Positions 7,641-15,350 of a stretch of DNA of 64,000 bases are shown here, in pieces. The notes below the pieces were generated by a model. It made no database searches. It saw nothing but the letters and a program-made list of their open reading frames with translations, and was not told where the DNA came from. Origin of the DNA: Rhodococcus spelaei. Lineage in GTDB: Bacteria; Actinomycetota; Actinomycetes; Mycobacteriales; Mycobacteriaceae. A program made the translations under genes and the position numbers. Where the stretch lies: contig NZ_VIGH01000001.1 in NCBI RefSeq assembly GCF_006704125.1, positions 621,918-685,917 of the forward strand, given 5' to 3'. Position 1 is the first letter of the stretch; each line of letters begins with the position of its first letter.

Positions 7641-9671
7641 TTGACCGTGAAGGTGGCGAAAGCCGCTCTCGTGACCGCCGTCGGGGTACTACTGACGTTC
7701 CCGTTCGCACCCGCGGCCACAGCAGCCACCACGCCCGACGGTGGCAGCCTCGGCGCGAAGTGGACAGCGGCCGAGGACGGCCCGCAGCAGTACCCCGGTA
7801 TGCACATCGACTGGGACGTGCCGATCACCATGAGTGACGGCGTCGTACTCAAGGCCAACGTCTACCGCCCCGCGGATGCCTCCGGGCGAGCCGTCGACAC
7901 GAAGACGCCGGTCGTGGTCAACATGACCCCGTACACCAAGCTGGTGTCCGCGATCGCGGAGGCGGCGCTGGCGGTCCCGCAGCTCGGCGACCCGATCATG
8001 GCGTTCGCGCGGAACCTGAACCTGTCGGGCACGCCGGTCAGCGGGCTCGCCGACCTGATCAAGGTGACCTCCGGCGGCGGCCTGCGGACGTTCAGCATGG
8101 ATCCCAAGCTGGTCCAGAGCGGCTACACCCAGGTGGTCGTCGACGTGCGCGGCACCGGCTTCTCCGAGGGCGACTGGCAGGTGTTTCAGGGGCGCGAGCA
8201 GCAGGACACCGTGGAGACCATCGACTGGGCGTCCAAGCAGCAGTGGTCGGACGGCAAGGTCGGGATGAACGGCGTGTCCTACTCTGCGATCAACCAGGTG
8301 CAGGCCGCGAGCAAACGCCCGGCCGCGCTGAAGGCCATCGTCCCGGTGGAGCCGGGCGGCGACATTCTGCGCGACGTCGTCGCGCCGGGCGGCGGCATCG
8401 GCATCGGATTCATGCCCGTCTGGCTGGCCGCCGTCAACGGGATGAAGTGGCTGCCGGACGTGCAGTCGCTGCTGAACGGCACGTTCGACTGGAAGTGGTT
8501 GGCGGACCGGCAGTCCGATCCGCTCACGTTCGTCCCGCTGCTGATGAACGCGCTCACGATTCCCACCGTGAACGACGTGCCGCCGGACCTGCAGCGGTTG
8601 CTCGACCCGAACAGCTCGCTGCGCCGGGACCTGATGTCGCACCCGGAGAACATCGAGACGCCGACCATGGTCTACGGCGGCTGGCACGACATCTTCACCA
8701 ACAGTGAACCGAAGATCTACAACGCGATCCCGCTGCCGCCCGGCGAGAAGCAGCTGATCATGGGGGACACCTACCACCTGAACTTCGGCACCGGATTCGG
8801 TGAGCCGGGCAACCCGCCGCGGCTCGACGTGCTCCAGCGCGCCTGGTTCGACCACTGGCTCAAGGGCATCGACAACGGCATCGAGACCTACGGGCCGATC
8901 ACCTCGTACCAGCAGGGCAACGGGTGGACCACCACGGATCAGTTCCCCCGCGCGGGGATGACCCATCAGCGGATGTACCTGGGGGCGCAGCCGAGCGGCA
9001 CCAGCCCGGACAGCGTGCACGACGGCAGCCTTACCGCGACAGCGCCGACCGGAACCACGTCGCTCACCGTCGCGCCGGGACTCGCGACACTCTGCTCCCG
9101 TGACTCGGCCCAGGAGACCATCGGCGTCACCGCGGTGCTCGACGCCTGCGCCAAGGACTCTCGCATCGCCGAACGGAACGCACTGACCTTCACCAGTGCG
9201 CCGGTGAGCGAGCCGACCGAGATCTCCGGCGCGGTGAACGTGCACCTCAACACCGTCCTCGACGCCACTGACGGCTACTGGTCCGCCACCCTCAATGACG
9301 TTGCCCCCGACGGCACGTCGACGGTGCTCACGAGCGGCCAGCTCACCTCGTCCCTCCGGGCGATCGACGACTCGCAGAGCCAGCGGTCCCCGAACGGCGA
9401 CCTGACCGATCCCTTCTACGTCTTGAGCCTGGCGTCCCGGCAGCCGGTCGTCCCCGGTCAGCCCACCGCTCTCGACGTCGGGCTGACGGCCACCGATTCG
9501 ATCCTTCAGCCCGGCCACCGGCTCCGCGTCGACGTGTTCGCCGGCAATTTCCCGAAGGGCATGCTGCTGCGTCCGCTGCTCAACGAGAGCGGGCTCAAGC
9601 CGCAGCACCTGGTGCTCGACCCCGCCGCGCCCAGCTTCGTCAACGTCCCGGTCGGAACCCGGCTCGGCTGA
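7641..9671 (+). CDS. Secreted CocE/NonD-family hydrolase (X-Pro peptidase-like)
   Basis: This 676-residue exported serine hydrolase has a signal peptide at about residues 1-29, ending around PAATAAT. The X-Pro dipeptidyl-peptidase (S15/CocE) domain follows: DGVVLKANVYRP, VVVDVRGTGFSEGDW with the oxyanion-associated region, and the nucleophile in GMNGVSYSAINQ. The usual last Gly of the GxSYxG elbow is Ser here. The C-terminal jelly-roll domain starts near residue 470 and carries the usual LQPGHRLRVDVFAGNF near its end. The start is TTG 7641, supported by a GGGGGA site immediately upstream. Substrates may be acyl esters or X-Pro peptides; neither can be decided. Confidence 0.9.
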   Translation: MTVKVAKAALVTAVGVLLTFPFAPAATAATTPDGGSLGAKWTAAEDGPQQYPGMHIDWDVPITMSDGVVLKANVYRPADASGRAVDTKTPVVVNMTPYTKLVSAIAEAALAVPQLGDPIMAFARNLNLSGTPVSGLADLIKVTSGGGLRTFSMDPKLVQSGYTQVVVDVRGTGFSEGDWQVFQGREQQDTVETIDWASKQQWSDGKVGMNGVSYSAINQVQAASKRPAALKAIVPVEPGGDILRDVVAPGGGIGIGFMPVWLAAVNGMKWLPDVQSLLNGTFDWKWLADRQSDPLTFVPLLMNALTIPTVNDVPPDLQRLLDPNSSLRRDLMSHPENIETPTMVYGGWHDIFTNSEPKIYNAIPLPPGEKQLIMGDTYHLNFGTGFGEPGNPPRLDVLQRAWFDHWLKGIDNGIETYGPITSYQQGNGWTTTDQFPRAGMTHQRMYLGAQPSGTSPDSVHDGSLTATAPTGTTSLTVAPGLATLCSRDSAQETIGVTAVLDACAKDSRIAERNALTFTSAPVSEPTEISGAVNVHLNTVLDATDGYWSATLNDVAPDGTSTVLTSGQLTSSLRAIDDSQSQRSPNGDLTDPFYVLSLASRQPVVPGQPTALDVGLTATDSILQPGHRLRVDVFAGNFPKGMLLRPLLNESGLKPQHLVLDPAAPSFVNVPVGTRLG

Positions 9672-9698
9672 CCGTCGGCGAGGCCGTTCTGCCGACCG

Positions 9699-10352
9699 TC
9701 AGCGGACGGAGTCGAGCGCCTCGCCGATCGGGATGTCGCCGTTGTTGAAAGCGATGAACTTGCCCGCGGTGTGCGGCCTGGTCAGCGTCTCCGCGGCGAC
9801 GAGCGCGACGTCCTCGCGGGAGACGGTGCGCGAGGTGAGGTCCGGGCCGGTCTCGATCAGCCCGGTGCCCGGTTCCAGCGTGAGGGTGCTCGGGCCCAGG
9901 ATGGTCCAGGCCAGGGCGGTCTCGCGGAGGTACGCGTCCGCGGCGGCCTTCGCCTCCGCGTAGGCGAAGAACGAGTTGTCCGGCGGGACGCCGTGATCGG
10001 TCCGCGCACCCAGGTAGGACACCATCAGGTAGCGGTCGACGCCGGCCAGGGCGCAAGCATCCATCGAGCGGATGGCGGCGTCCCGGTCCACGGCGTAGGT
10101 GCGGGCCGGGTCGCCACCGCCTGCGCCCGCCGACCACACCACGGCATCGTGTCCGCGCAGGACCTCGGCGAGGGCGGGGGTGTCGAGGTTCTCCACGTCC
10201 GCGACGACCGCGGTCGCACCGACGATCTCGACGTCGGAGGTGTGTTCGGGATTGCGGATCACGGCGGTGACTTCGTCTGCCCGTGCGGAGAGAATCCGGG
10301 CGAGATGTCGGGCGACCTTGCCGTGTCCGCCGATGACGACGACGCGTGCCAT
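9699..10352 (-). CDS. NAD(P)H-binding atypical SDR (YwnB/BVR-B-like)
   Basis: This 217-residue Rossmann-fold protein has a dinucleotide-binding loop at the extreme N-terminus (VVVIGGHGKVARHLA, a GxxGxxG variant). Further on are DVENLDTPALAEVLRGHDAV and a YAEAKAAADAYL segment in place of the classical YxxxK. This arrangement is that of the NAD(P)-binding group close to biliverdin reductase B and NmrA-like proteins. It faces the CocE gene convergently with a 27-base gap. Substrate and partner are unknown. Confidence 0.85.
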   Translation of the reverse strand: MARVVVIGGHGKVARHLARILSARADEVTAVIRNPEHTSDVEIVGATAVVADVENLDTPALAEVLRGHDAVVWSAGAGGGDPARTYAVDRDAAIRSMDACALAGVDRYLMVSYLGARTDHGVPPDNSFFAYAEAKAAADAYLRETALAWTILGPSTLTLEPGTGLIETGPDLTSRTVSREDVALVAAETLTRPHTAGKFIAFNNGDIPIGEALDSVR

Positions 10353-10446
10353 GCCGGTTCCTTCCGTCGTAGCGGGAGAACGGAGGTCACGTTACCCGCG
10401 GCGAGCACGGTGGGGGTGCCCGTCGCGGGTGGTGTGCCGGCCGAGG

Positions 10447-11688
10447 TCAGTGCAGCGCGCTGCCCGCCACCCACTGCGCCCACGGCACGCCCCAGTCGCC
10501 GTTCTGCCAGACCTCGAGCGGGGCGCCACCGGTGTTGCGGACCTCGACCACGTCACCCGGCTGGGCGAAGTTGAAGAACCACTGAGCGTTTTCCGCGTTG
10601 AGGTTCAGGCAGCCGTGCGAGGTGTCGGTGTTGCCCTGGGCCCACACCGTGCTCTCGAGCTCGTGCAGGTAGATGCCGTCGGTGCTGATCCGGGTCGCCC
10701 AGTTGATCGACTCCTTGTAACCGAGCCGTGAGTTGATCGGCAGGCCGTACGTCGAGGAGTCCATGATCACCGGGTTGGCCTTGCTCATCACCGTGTAGGT
10801 GCCGGGCTGCGTCCAGAACGAGAACGTCTGCCCAGCGATCGTCTCGGTGCCGCCGCGACCCATCGACGTCGGCATCTCCCGGACCACCTGACCGTTCGCG
10901 AAGACGGTGACCATCTTGGTGTTGTCGTCGGCGATCGAGACGTGAGAGTCACCGATCCGGAACGACACCTTCTCGTCCTGCTGGCCGTAGAGGCCCTTGC
11001 CGAGCTGTGCGCCGTAGATCTTCGCGTCGACCGTCACGGTGGTGCCGGGCGTGTAGTAGTTCTGCGGGCGCCAGTGTGCGTTCTGGTCGTCCAACCAGTA
11101 CCAGGAGCCCTGCACCGGGGGAGTGGTGGTGACCGTCAGCGCCTTCTCGGCCGCGGCCTTGTCGCCGATCTGCTCGTCGAAGTGTGCGACCACCACCATG
11201 CCCACGCCGTACGTTGCGCCGTCGTTGATCGAGATGCCGCCGGTGGTGTTCAGATTCACGGCGGTCTGGTTGCTCGGGGCGACGGTCGTGAACGTGGAGT
11301 CCTTCGTCGTGGCGACGCCGTCCTTGTCCACCGCCGCGACCGCCAGCTGGTACGTCTTGCCGTAGCCGAGCGGCTCACCGGGCTTCCACGAGGTCTTGTC
11401 GGGGGTGAGGATCCCGGGGATGACCTTGCCCTCGGGATTGGTCAGGGTCACCGAAGTGAGCGTGCCCTGCGCGACGTTGACCTGCACCGGGCTCAGCGGG
11501 CTGACCGGGGTGCCCGCGTCGGCGGGGGTGACGGTCACGGCGGCGGCACTCTGACGGGTGGTCGGGGCGGCGGCGGACCCGTCCCCAGCCTTGCCGTCGG
11601 TCGAGATCGTGCAGCCGGCGAGCGTGAGCGCCGCGACAACCGCGCACGTCACCGCCAGTGTCCTGCGCCGCAGACGGGTAGTCATCAT
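10447..11688 (-). CDS. Lipoprotein L,D-transpeptidase
   Basis: This 413-residue cell-wall enzyme forms 3-3 cross-links in peptidoglycan. A lipoprotein signal is visible: basic MMTTRLRRR, hydrophobic LAVTCAVVAALTLAG and lipobox LAGC. Two Ig-like domains follow (the second around ATYGVGMVVVAHFDEQI) and then the YkuD catalytic domain with HELES and the nucleophile in TSHGCLNLN, Cys near residue 360. A Trp-rich C-terminal tail (WGVPWAQWV) closes the fold as in LdtMt2. The start is ATG 11688 or the adjacent ATG 11685; GAGGAGG precedes both. The frame continuing to 11901 has no better start. Confidence 0.92.
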   Translation of the reverse strand: MMTTRLRRRTLAVTCAVVAALTLAGCTISTDGKAGDGSAAAPTTRQSAAAVTVTPADAGTPVSPLSPVQVNVAQGTLTSVTLTNPEGKVIPGILTPDKTSWKPGEPLGYGKTYQLAVAAVDKDGVATTKDSTFTTVAPSNQTAVNLNTTGGISINDGATYGVGMVVVAHFDEQIGDKAAAEKALTVTTTPPVQGSWYWLDDQNAHWRPQNYYTPGTTVTVDAKIYGAQLGKGLYGQQDEKVSFRIGDSHVSIADDNTKMVTVFANGQVVREMPTSMGRGGTETIAGQTFSFWTQPGTYTVMSKANPVIMDSSTYGLPINSRLGYKESINWATRISTDGIYLHELESTVWAQGNTDTSHGCLNLNAENAQWFFNFAQPGDVVEVRNTGGAPLEVWQNGDWGVPWAQWVAGSALH

Positions 11689-11943
11689 GCCTCCTCGGGT
11701 TCGAGCGGACACGATGCACCGCACGTCGAAACTGTCACAAGAATATCGGCGCCCGGCGCCGGCCGCGTTTCCGGCGTCTCGTCCACCGATCGGGGGACAT
11801 CCGATTCGTCCGATCCGAGGCCCGGTCGGGGGACAGACACGGGCAGCGGCCCCGGCGATAGTTGATCTACGCCGGATACCGACCCGGTACCAGGCCCGCA
11901 ACGGCAGAGACGGCCGCAGCGAGAGAACCGAGGAAGGAAACGA

Positions 11944-12108
11944 ATGAACACGTCACCGACCACAGTGCCGACCGGCCTGCGAGCGACGGGGCGCGGCGGG
12001 ACCCTGAGCACCGAGGAGATCAGGTTCCGTATCGCCGCGATGTTCGCCCGCGACGAGGACCCTTCCGCGTTCGGCGCACCCGCGGTCCGTCCCGAACGCA
12101 TCCGATGA
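11944..12108 (+). CDS. Small hypothetical protein (54 aa) heading the sulfur island
   Basis: This ORF of 54 codons starts at ATG 11944 behind a good GAGGAAGGAAACG site and stops at 12108, overlapping an ATG at 12105 by four bases. The product is soluble, with a helical core STEEIRFRIAAMFARDED and a Pro/Gly-rich start. I do not recognise the family. Ribosome-binding site, coupling and codon use argue that it is real. It lies 350 bases upstream of a SAM-IV riboswitch, so it could be a small regulatory partner of the neighbouring genes. Confidence 0.6.
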   Translation: MNTSPTTVPTGLRATGRGGTLSTEEIRFRIAAMFARDEDPSAFGAPAVRPERIR

Positions 12109-12143
12109 CCGAGCTCGACTTCCGCTGTGAGAGAGGAACATCA

Positions 12144-12476
12144 GTGAAATCAACACCTGCAACCCCGGGCCGAGTCCTGTGCATCGGGGACCCCGACGCC
12201 TTCGTCGAGGTGGCGCGGTGGCTCGCGCACCACGGACTGGAGTCGACGCCGGTGCCTGACGGTGACCTGCTCGGCGCGCTCGCCACCGAGGACGTGCTCG
12301 ACGGGCTGTGCACTTCCACCGAGGCCACGGCCGTCCAGCACGCGCGAATGCTCGACATCCCGCTGGTCGGGGTGCGCGATACCGGCCGATTCGCGCTTCT
12401 CGCCGGGAGCGGGCCGCTTGACAAAGCGGCGGAGCGCCTGCAATTCTCTGCTCAGGTCATGAGTGCCAGCAGATAG
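12144..12476 (+). CDS. Hypothetical protein whose 3' end overlaps the SAM-IV aptamer
   Basis: This protein is 110 residues from GTG 12144, which has GAGAGGAA at a good distance; the coupled ATG at 12105 would give 123. It reads as an alpha/beta domain: GRVLCIGDPDAFVEVARWLA, then DVLDGLCTSTEATAVQHAR and IPLVGVRDTGRFALL. No family is recognised. The last seven codons and the stop lie inside the riboswitch sequence beginning at 12455. Translation through this end would disturb the first paired arm of the aptamer, so either the two are linked or the transcript for the aptamer starts inside the gene. Confidence is moderate because of this overlap. Confidence 0.55.
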   Translation: MKSTPATPGRVLCIGDPDAFVEVARWLAHHGLESTPVPDGDLLGALATEDVLDGLCTSTEATAVQHARMLDIPLVGVRDTGRFALLAGSGPLDKAAERLQFSAQVMSASR

Positions 12477-12569
12477 CCCCGGCTTGCTGGCCGGCAACCC
12501 TCCACCGCGGTGGGGTGCCCCGGGTGACGACCTGGCCGCTGTCCGACCGGACACGGCAAGCGCGGACTC
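12455..12569 (+). ncRNA. SAM-IV riboswitch
   Basis: The sequence follows the SAM-IV riboswitch known from mycobacteria nearly base for base: the opening GGTCATGAGTGCCAGC, the core AGCCCCGGCTTGCTGG and CCGGCAACCCTCC, the GGTGGGGTGCCCCGGGTGA segment that closes the binding pocket, and a downstream hairpin (GTCCGACCGGAC) with the GGCAAGCGCGGACTC pseudoknot partner. SAM-IV shares the SAM-I binding core but differs in its peripheral helices. It lies 49 bases before a cysteine-desulfurase-like gene, which it should switch off when S-adenosylmethionine is abundant. Confidence 0.93.
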
Positions 12570-12617
12570 GAAGCACAACCACCGATCGCTCTCGGGTCCC
12601 TGGACAAGGGATGTTCC

Positions 12618-13937
12618 ATGACTGCCGTTCTCTCCGCCGATGCCTGTGCCACCGAATCGCGTGACGCCGAGAAGTGTGTCTGCGAGACCTGCTCTGCGGC
12701 TGCGCCTTTCGCTCGCGTATCCGGTGCCGAGCTCACCGTTCCGCTCGCCGACGGCGGTTCGTGCACGTACGCCAACTTCGACTACGCAGCCAGCGCCCCC
12801 GCACTGGTCCAGGTGACGGAACGCGTGCAGGACCTGCTGCCGTACTACGCCAGCGTGCACCGCGGCGCCGGCTACGCCTCGCAGGTGTGCACGGCCAGCT
12901 ACGAGGGCGCCCGCGACGTGGTGTCGAAGTTCGTCGGGGCGCGCGCGGACGACGTGGTGGTGTTCACCCGCAACACCACCGACTCGCTGAACCTGCTGGC
13001 CGGCTGCGTACCGGGCGAGACCGTGGTTCTCGACATCGAGCATCACGCAAACCTGTTGCCCTGGAAGCGAAACGGCGTCCGAGTGGTCGAGGCGGCCGAC
13101 TCGGTCGACGAGACGGTCCGACGTGTCGTCGCCGAGCTCTGCGCCCGTCCCGCTGCGCTGCTCGCGGTCACGGGGGCATCCAACGTCACCGGCGAGGTGC
13201 TGCCGATCGCCCGGCTCGCCGAGATCGCGCACAACTGCGGAGCCCGGATCCTGGTCGACGCGGCCCAGTTGCTGCCGCACCGCCGCGTCGACATCGCCGC
13301 GCTCGGTGTGGACTACCTGGCCTTCTCCGGGCACAAGCTGTACGCCCCGTTCGGAGCCGGGGCGCTGGTCGGCCCGGCCGACTGGCTCGACGCCGCGCAG
13401 CCCTACCTCGCGGGCGGCGGCGCCACCCGCGACGTCTCGGCCGAGGGAGCGGTGGAGTGGGCGAGCGCGCCGCAGCGCCACGAGGCCGGCACCCCGAACG
13501 TCCTGGGCGTCGCGGCGCTGGCCGCGGCCTGCGAGACACTCTCAGGGCTCGACTCCGCGGGTGCGGAGGCGCACGAGCGCGCACTGTGCGAGCGGCTGAC
13601 CACCGGACTGAGTGCAGTGGACGGTGTTCGCGTGCTGCGGATCTGGTCGGACGCGCCGGACTCGGTGGGCATCGTCACCTTCACCGTCGACGGGGTCGAG
13701 CCGCGGGCGGTCGCGTCGTACCTGTCCGACCGGCACGGCATCGGCGTGCGCGACGGCCGATTCTGCGCACACCCGCTGCTGGCCCGGCTCGGACGTCCCG
13801 GGGGCGCGGTCCGCGCCAGCCTCGGCCTCGGTAGCCATGCCGCCGACGTGGACCGGCTGGTCGCGGCGGTCGCGGAGTTCGTTGCCGCCCGCACCGATGT
13901 CCGGTCGTCCGAGACGAATTCGGCCGTCGCGCGGTAA
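12618..13937 (+). CDS. Class V aminotransferase-fold protein, cysteine-desulfurase-like
   Basis: This 439-residue PLP enzyme is of the SufS/Csd type. The PLP-binding Asp is in ILVDAAQLLP (about 214), the Schiff-base Lys is K240 in FSGHKLYAPFGAG, and near the C-terminus GVRDGRFCAHPLL carries a Cys (about 383) where SufS proteins have their persulfide Cys. The N-terminus adds an unusual cluster of four cysteines in the first 25 residues (CVCETC), a possible metal- or sulfur-binding tag. It is preceded directly by a SAM-IV riboswitch and followed after nine bases by a cysteine leader peptide, which makes mobilisation of cysteine sulfur the natural reading. It is not in a suf operon, so it is not the housekeeping desulfurase. 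Confidence 0.88.
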   Translation: MTAVLSADACATESRDAEKCVCETCSAAAPFARVSGAELTVPLADGGSCTYANFDYAASAPALVQVTERVQDLLPYYASVHRGAGYASQVCTASYEGARDVVSKFVGARADDVVVFTRNTTDSLNLLAGCVPGETVVLDIEHHANLLPWKRNGVRVVEAADSVDETVRRVVAELCARPAALLAVTGASNVTGEVLPIARLAEIAHNCGARILVDAAQLLPHRRVDIAALGVDYLAFSGHKLYAPFGAGALVGPADWLDAAQPYLAGGGATRDVSAEGAVEWASAPQRHEAGTPNVLGVAALAAACETLSGLDSAGAEAHERALCERLTTGLSAVDGVRVLRIWSDAPDSVGIVTFTVDGVEPRAVASYLSDRHGIGVRDGRFCAHPLLARLGRPGGAVRASLGLGSHAADVDRLVAAVAEFVAARTDVRSSETNSAVAR

Positions 13938-13940
13938 CAT
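13935..13940 (+). promoter_or_regulatory. -10 element for the leaderless cysteine leader mRNA
   Basis: TAACAT fits the actinobacterial TANNNT box and ends six bases before the ATG at 13947. The transcript should therefore begin at or next to the start codon, as for leaderless mRNAs. It overlaps the end of the desulfurase-like gene. Confidence 0.6.
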
Positions 13941-13946
13941 CTGGGC

Positions 13947-14030
13947 ATGGAAACCGTGACGACCGACGCCCAATGGTGCCGTCGTCACGTGGATCTGTGC
14001 CGTACCGCGCCGGGCATGTGTCTGGGCTGA
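13947..14030 (+). CDS. Cysteine leader peptide (RRHVDLCR class)
   Basis: This ORF of 27 codons encodes a peptide with the core [10 protein letters not shown], the hallmark of the putative leader peptides found upstream of sulfur genes in Actinobacteria, and a closing GMCLG. Its cysteines are at positions 11, 18 and 25; the last Cys codon (14019-14021) lies just before the stop. A TAACAT box immediately upstream makes it probably leaderless. Downstream, GAGG (14029-14032) can pair with CCTC (14037-14040), and CCTCG can pair instead with CGAGG (14066-14070), which contains the ribosome-binding site of the next gene. Stalling for lack of Cys-tRNA would thus be expected to open that site. Confidence 0.8.
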   Translation: METVTTDAQWCRRHVDLCRTAPGMCLG

Positions 14031-14072
14031 GGTCCGCCTCGACCCCTCACACACTCACGCACATACGAGGAC
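14029..14072 (+). promoter_or_regulatory. Alternative hairpins of the cysteine attenuator
   Basis: CCTC(G) at 14037-14041 has two partners: GAGG at 14029-14032, across the leader stop, and CGAGG at 14066-14070, which includes the Shine-Dalgarno bases of the gene at 14077. The stems are only 4-5 pairs, but their position relative to the stop codon and the ribosome-binding site is that of a translational attenuator. Confidence 0.5.
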
Positions 14073-14076
14073 TGCC

Positions 14077-14697
14077 ATGTCTGTTGAATCGCTTGCTCGT
14101 ACCCGGCCGCTGCACGTGGCCGTCGAACTCTCCGGTGCGGGACACCACCCCGCGTCGGCCTCACACACAGATTTCCGGATCCCGTTGGGGCTCAGTGACT
14201 ACTGGGTCGACCTCACCGCGGGTCCGTTGGACCTGGTCGCCGAGCCGGTCACCGTGGTCCGCGTCCGAGCCCACGACCTGCGCGAGGCGCAGCAGCGTCG
14301 CGAGGCCATCCGCGCCGGGATTGCGGAGGAGGGGCGTGACCCGGACTCGGTGACCGTGCTGGTCGATGTCGAAGTGCTCCTCGCCGACGATCATCACAGT
14401 GCGCGAAGGGAACTCGCCCGACTCGACGCCAGGCTTGCCAGGCCACGGGTCCCGGACTCGATCTTCTACGTCGGCACCGCTTCGGGGCTGACCGGGCTCA
14501 TCGCCGACATCAGGGCCGCCGGGGTCGCCGACGGCGTCACCCTGCTGCCGCTCGTGCTCCCGCGGGTGCTGGACCGCGTCGTCGACGACGTGCTCCCCGA
14601 ACTGTACGAGCGTGGCCTCAGCCGGCCGTCCGAGATCCTCGGCGAGGTGCTCGGTAGGTTCGGATTGTCGCCCGACAGAAGGGTTCTCGCGTCCTGA
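14077..14697 (+). CDS. Luciferase-like flavin monooxygenase homologue lacking the central barrel
   Basis: This 206-residue protein contains only the two ends of an LLM-class monooxygenase (NtaA/SnaA/DszA group). The start RPLHVAVELSGAGHHPAS and LSDYWVDLTA correspond to the first strand and helix. The text then jumps to the C-terminal part with AIRAGIAEEGRDPDSV, FYVGTASGLTGLIADI and a PLVLPRVLDRVVDDVLPEL ending. The middle of a normal protein of about 400 residues, with the flavin and substrate sites, is absent, yet the frame is intact and has a GAGGA site before ATG 14077. It may be non-catalytic or bind another subunit. Control by the cysteine leader and convergence with a flavin-reductase operon suggest a role in sulfur metabolism. 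Confidence 0.65.
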   Translation: MSVESLARTRPLHVAVELSGAGHHPASASHTDFRIPLGLSDYWVDLTAGPLDLVAEPVTVVRVRAHDLREAQQRREAIRAGIAEEGRDPDSVTVLVDVEVLLADDHHSARRELARLDARLARPRVPDSIFYVGTASGLTGLIADIRAAGVADGVTLLPLVLPRVLDRVVDDVLPELYERGLSRPSEILGEVLGRFGLSPDRRVLAS

Positions 14698-14725
14698 TCT
14701 GCCCGCTCGCCCGGCGACGCCTCAG

Positions 14726-14774
14726 GGTGACGGGAACCAGTCTTCGGTCTGACCGGCTGATGGTTCCCATCACC
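14726..14774. repeat. Dispersed palindromic element, copy 1
   Basis: GGTGACGGGAACCA (14726-14739) mirrors TGGTTCCCATCACC (14761-14774) with one mismatch around a 21-base loop. The whole element is homologous, in inverse orientation and including its loop core CAGCCGGT-AG-CCGA, to the element at 63426-63474. It sits between convergent genes and probably acts as a bidirectional terminator. Confidence 0.75.
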
Positions 14775-14780
14775 CCGTGG

Positions 14781-15305
14781 TCAGGCCGCCAGTTCGGCGA
14801 CGATCCGGACCCGCGGGTCCGGATCGAAGCGGTAGCCGGTGCCGCGCACCGTGGTGACCAGCCACCCGAAGCGGTCCAGCTTGGTCCGTACGCGTGAGAC
14901 GTGCACGTCCACACTGCGTCCGGTCCGCTCCCGTTCGCCGAGGGTGCCGCTCAGTTCGAGCAGGCGCCGACGCGACACCACCACCCGCGGTCGTCGCGCG
15001 AGATGGGAGAGAATCTCGAACTCGGTGTGGCTCAACGAGACCGGCGTCCCGTGCAGGAGTACCTGGCGAGCGGGCAGGTCGATCAGCAGCGGTGCGTCCG
15101 AACTGTGGCGCCGGTCGGTGGTGGCGGGCGTGGTGTCCACCCGCGCCCGGGTGCTGACCCCGGGCACGATCTCCTGGGCGGCGGTGCGCAGAGCGTTGGC
15201 CAACGCGATCAACTGCTGTCGATCGGCCGAGCCGGGATGTGAGAACTGCAGGGTCAGGACGAGTTCGTTCGTCGAATTCTGCTGTCCGGTGGGCGAAATG
15301 GGCAT
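14781..15305 (-). CDS. OmpR/PhoB-type winged-helix DNA-binding protein without receiver domain
   Basis: This 174-residue regulator has its DNA-binding domain in the C-terminal half: VSLSHTEFEILSHLARRP starts the winged helix, ELSGTLGERERTGRSVDVHV contains the transactivation loop and recognition helix, and WLVTTVRGTGYRFDPDP is the wing. There is no phospho-acceptor receiver domain; the N-terminal 75 residues form a different small domain (ELVLTLQFSHPGSADRQQ). It is the last gene of a minus-strand operon after the flavin reductase and a Cys-rich small ORF, so it may regulate this sulfur island. ATG 15305 is the likely start. Confidence 0.85.
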   Translation of the reverse strand: MPISPTGQQNSTNELVLTLQFSHPGSADRQQLIALANALRTAAQEIVPGVSTRARVDTTPATTDRRHSSDAPLLIDLPARQVLLHGTPVSLSHTEFEILSHLARRPRVVVSRRRLLELSGTLGERERTGRSVDVHVSRVRTKLDRFGWLVTTVRGTGYRFDPDPRVRIVAELAA

Positions 15306-15350
15306 GACGGCTCCAGGCGGAGGGTAGGGGAGGGCGTACGACGGTCGTGG

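Noticed and set aside
7689-9608. Antisense open frame of 639 codons opposite the CocE-type gene
   Set aside because: Shadow of a GC-rich gene; the plus-strand protein has a signal peptide and catalytic motifs.
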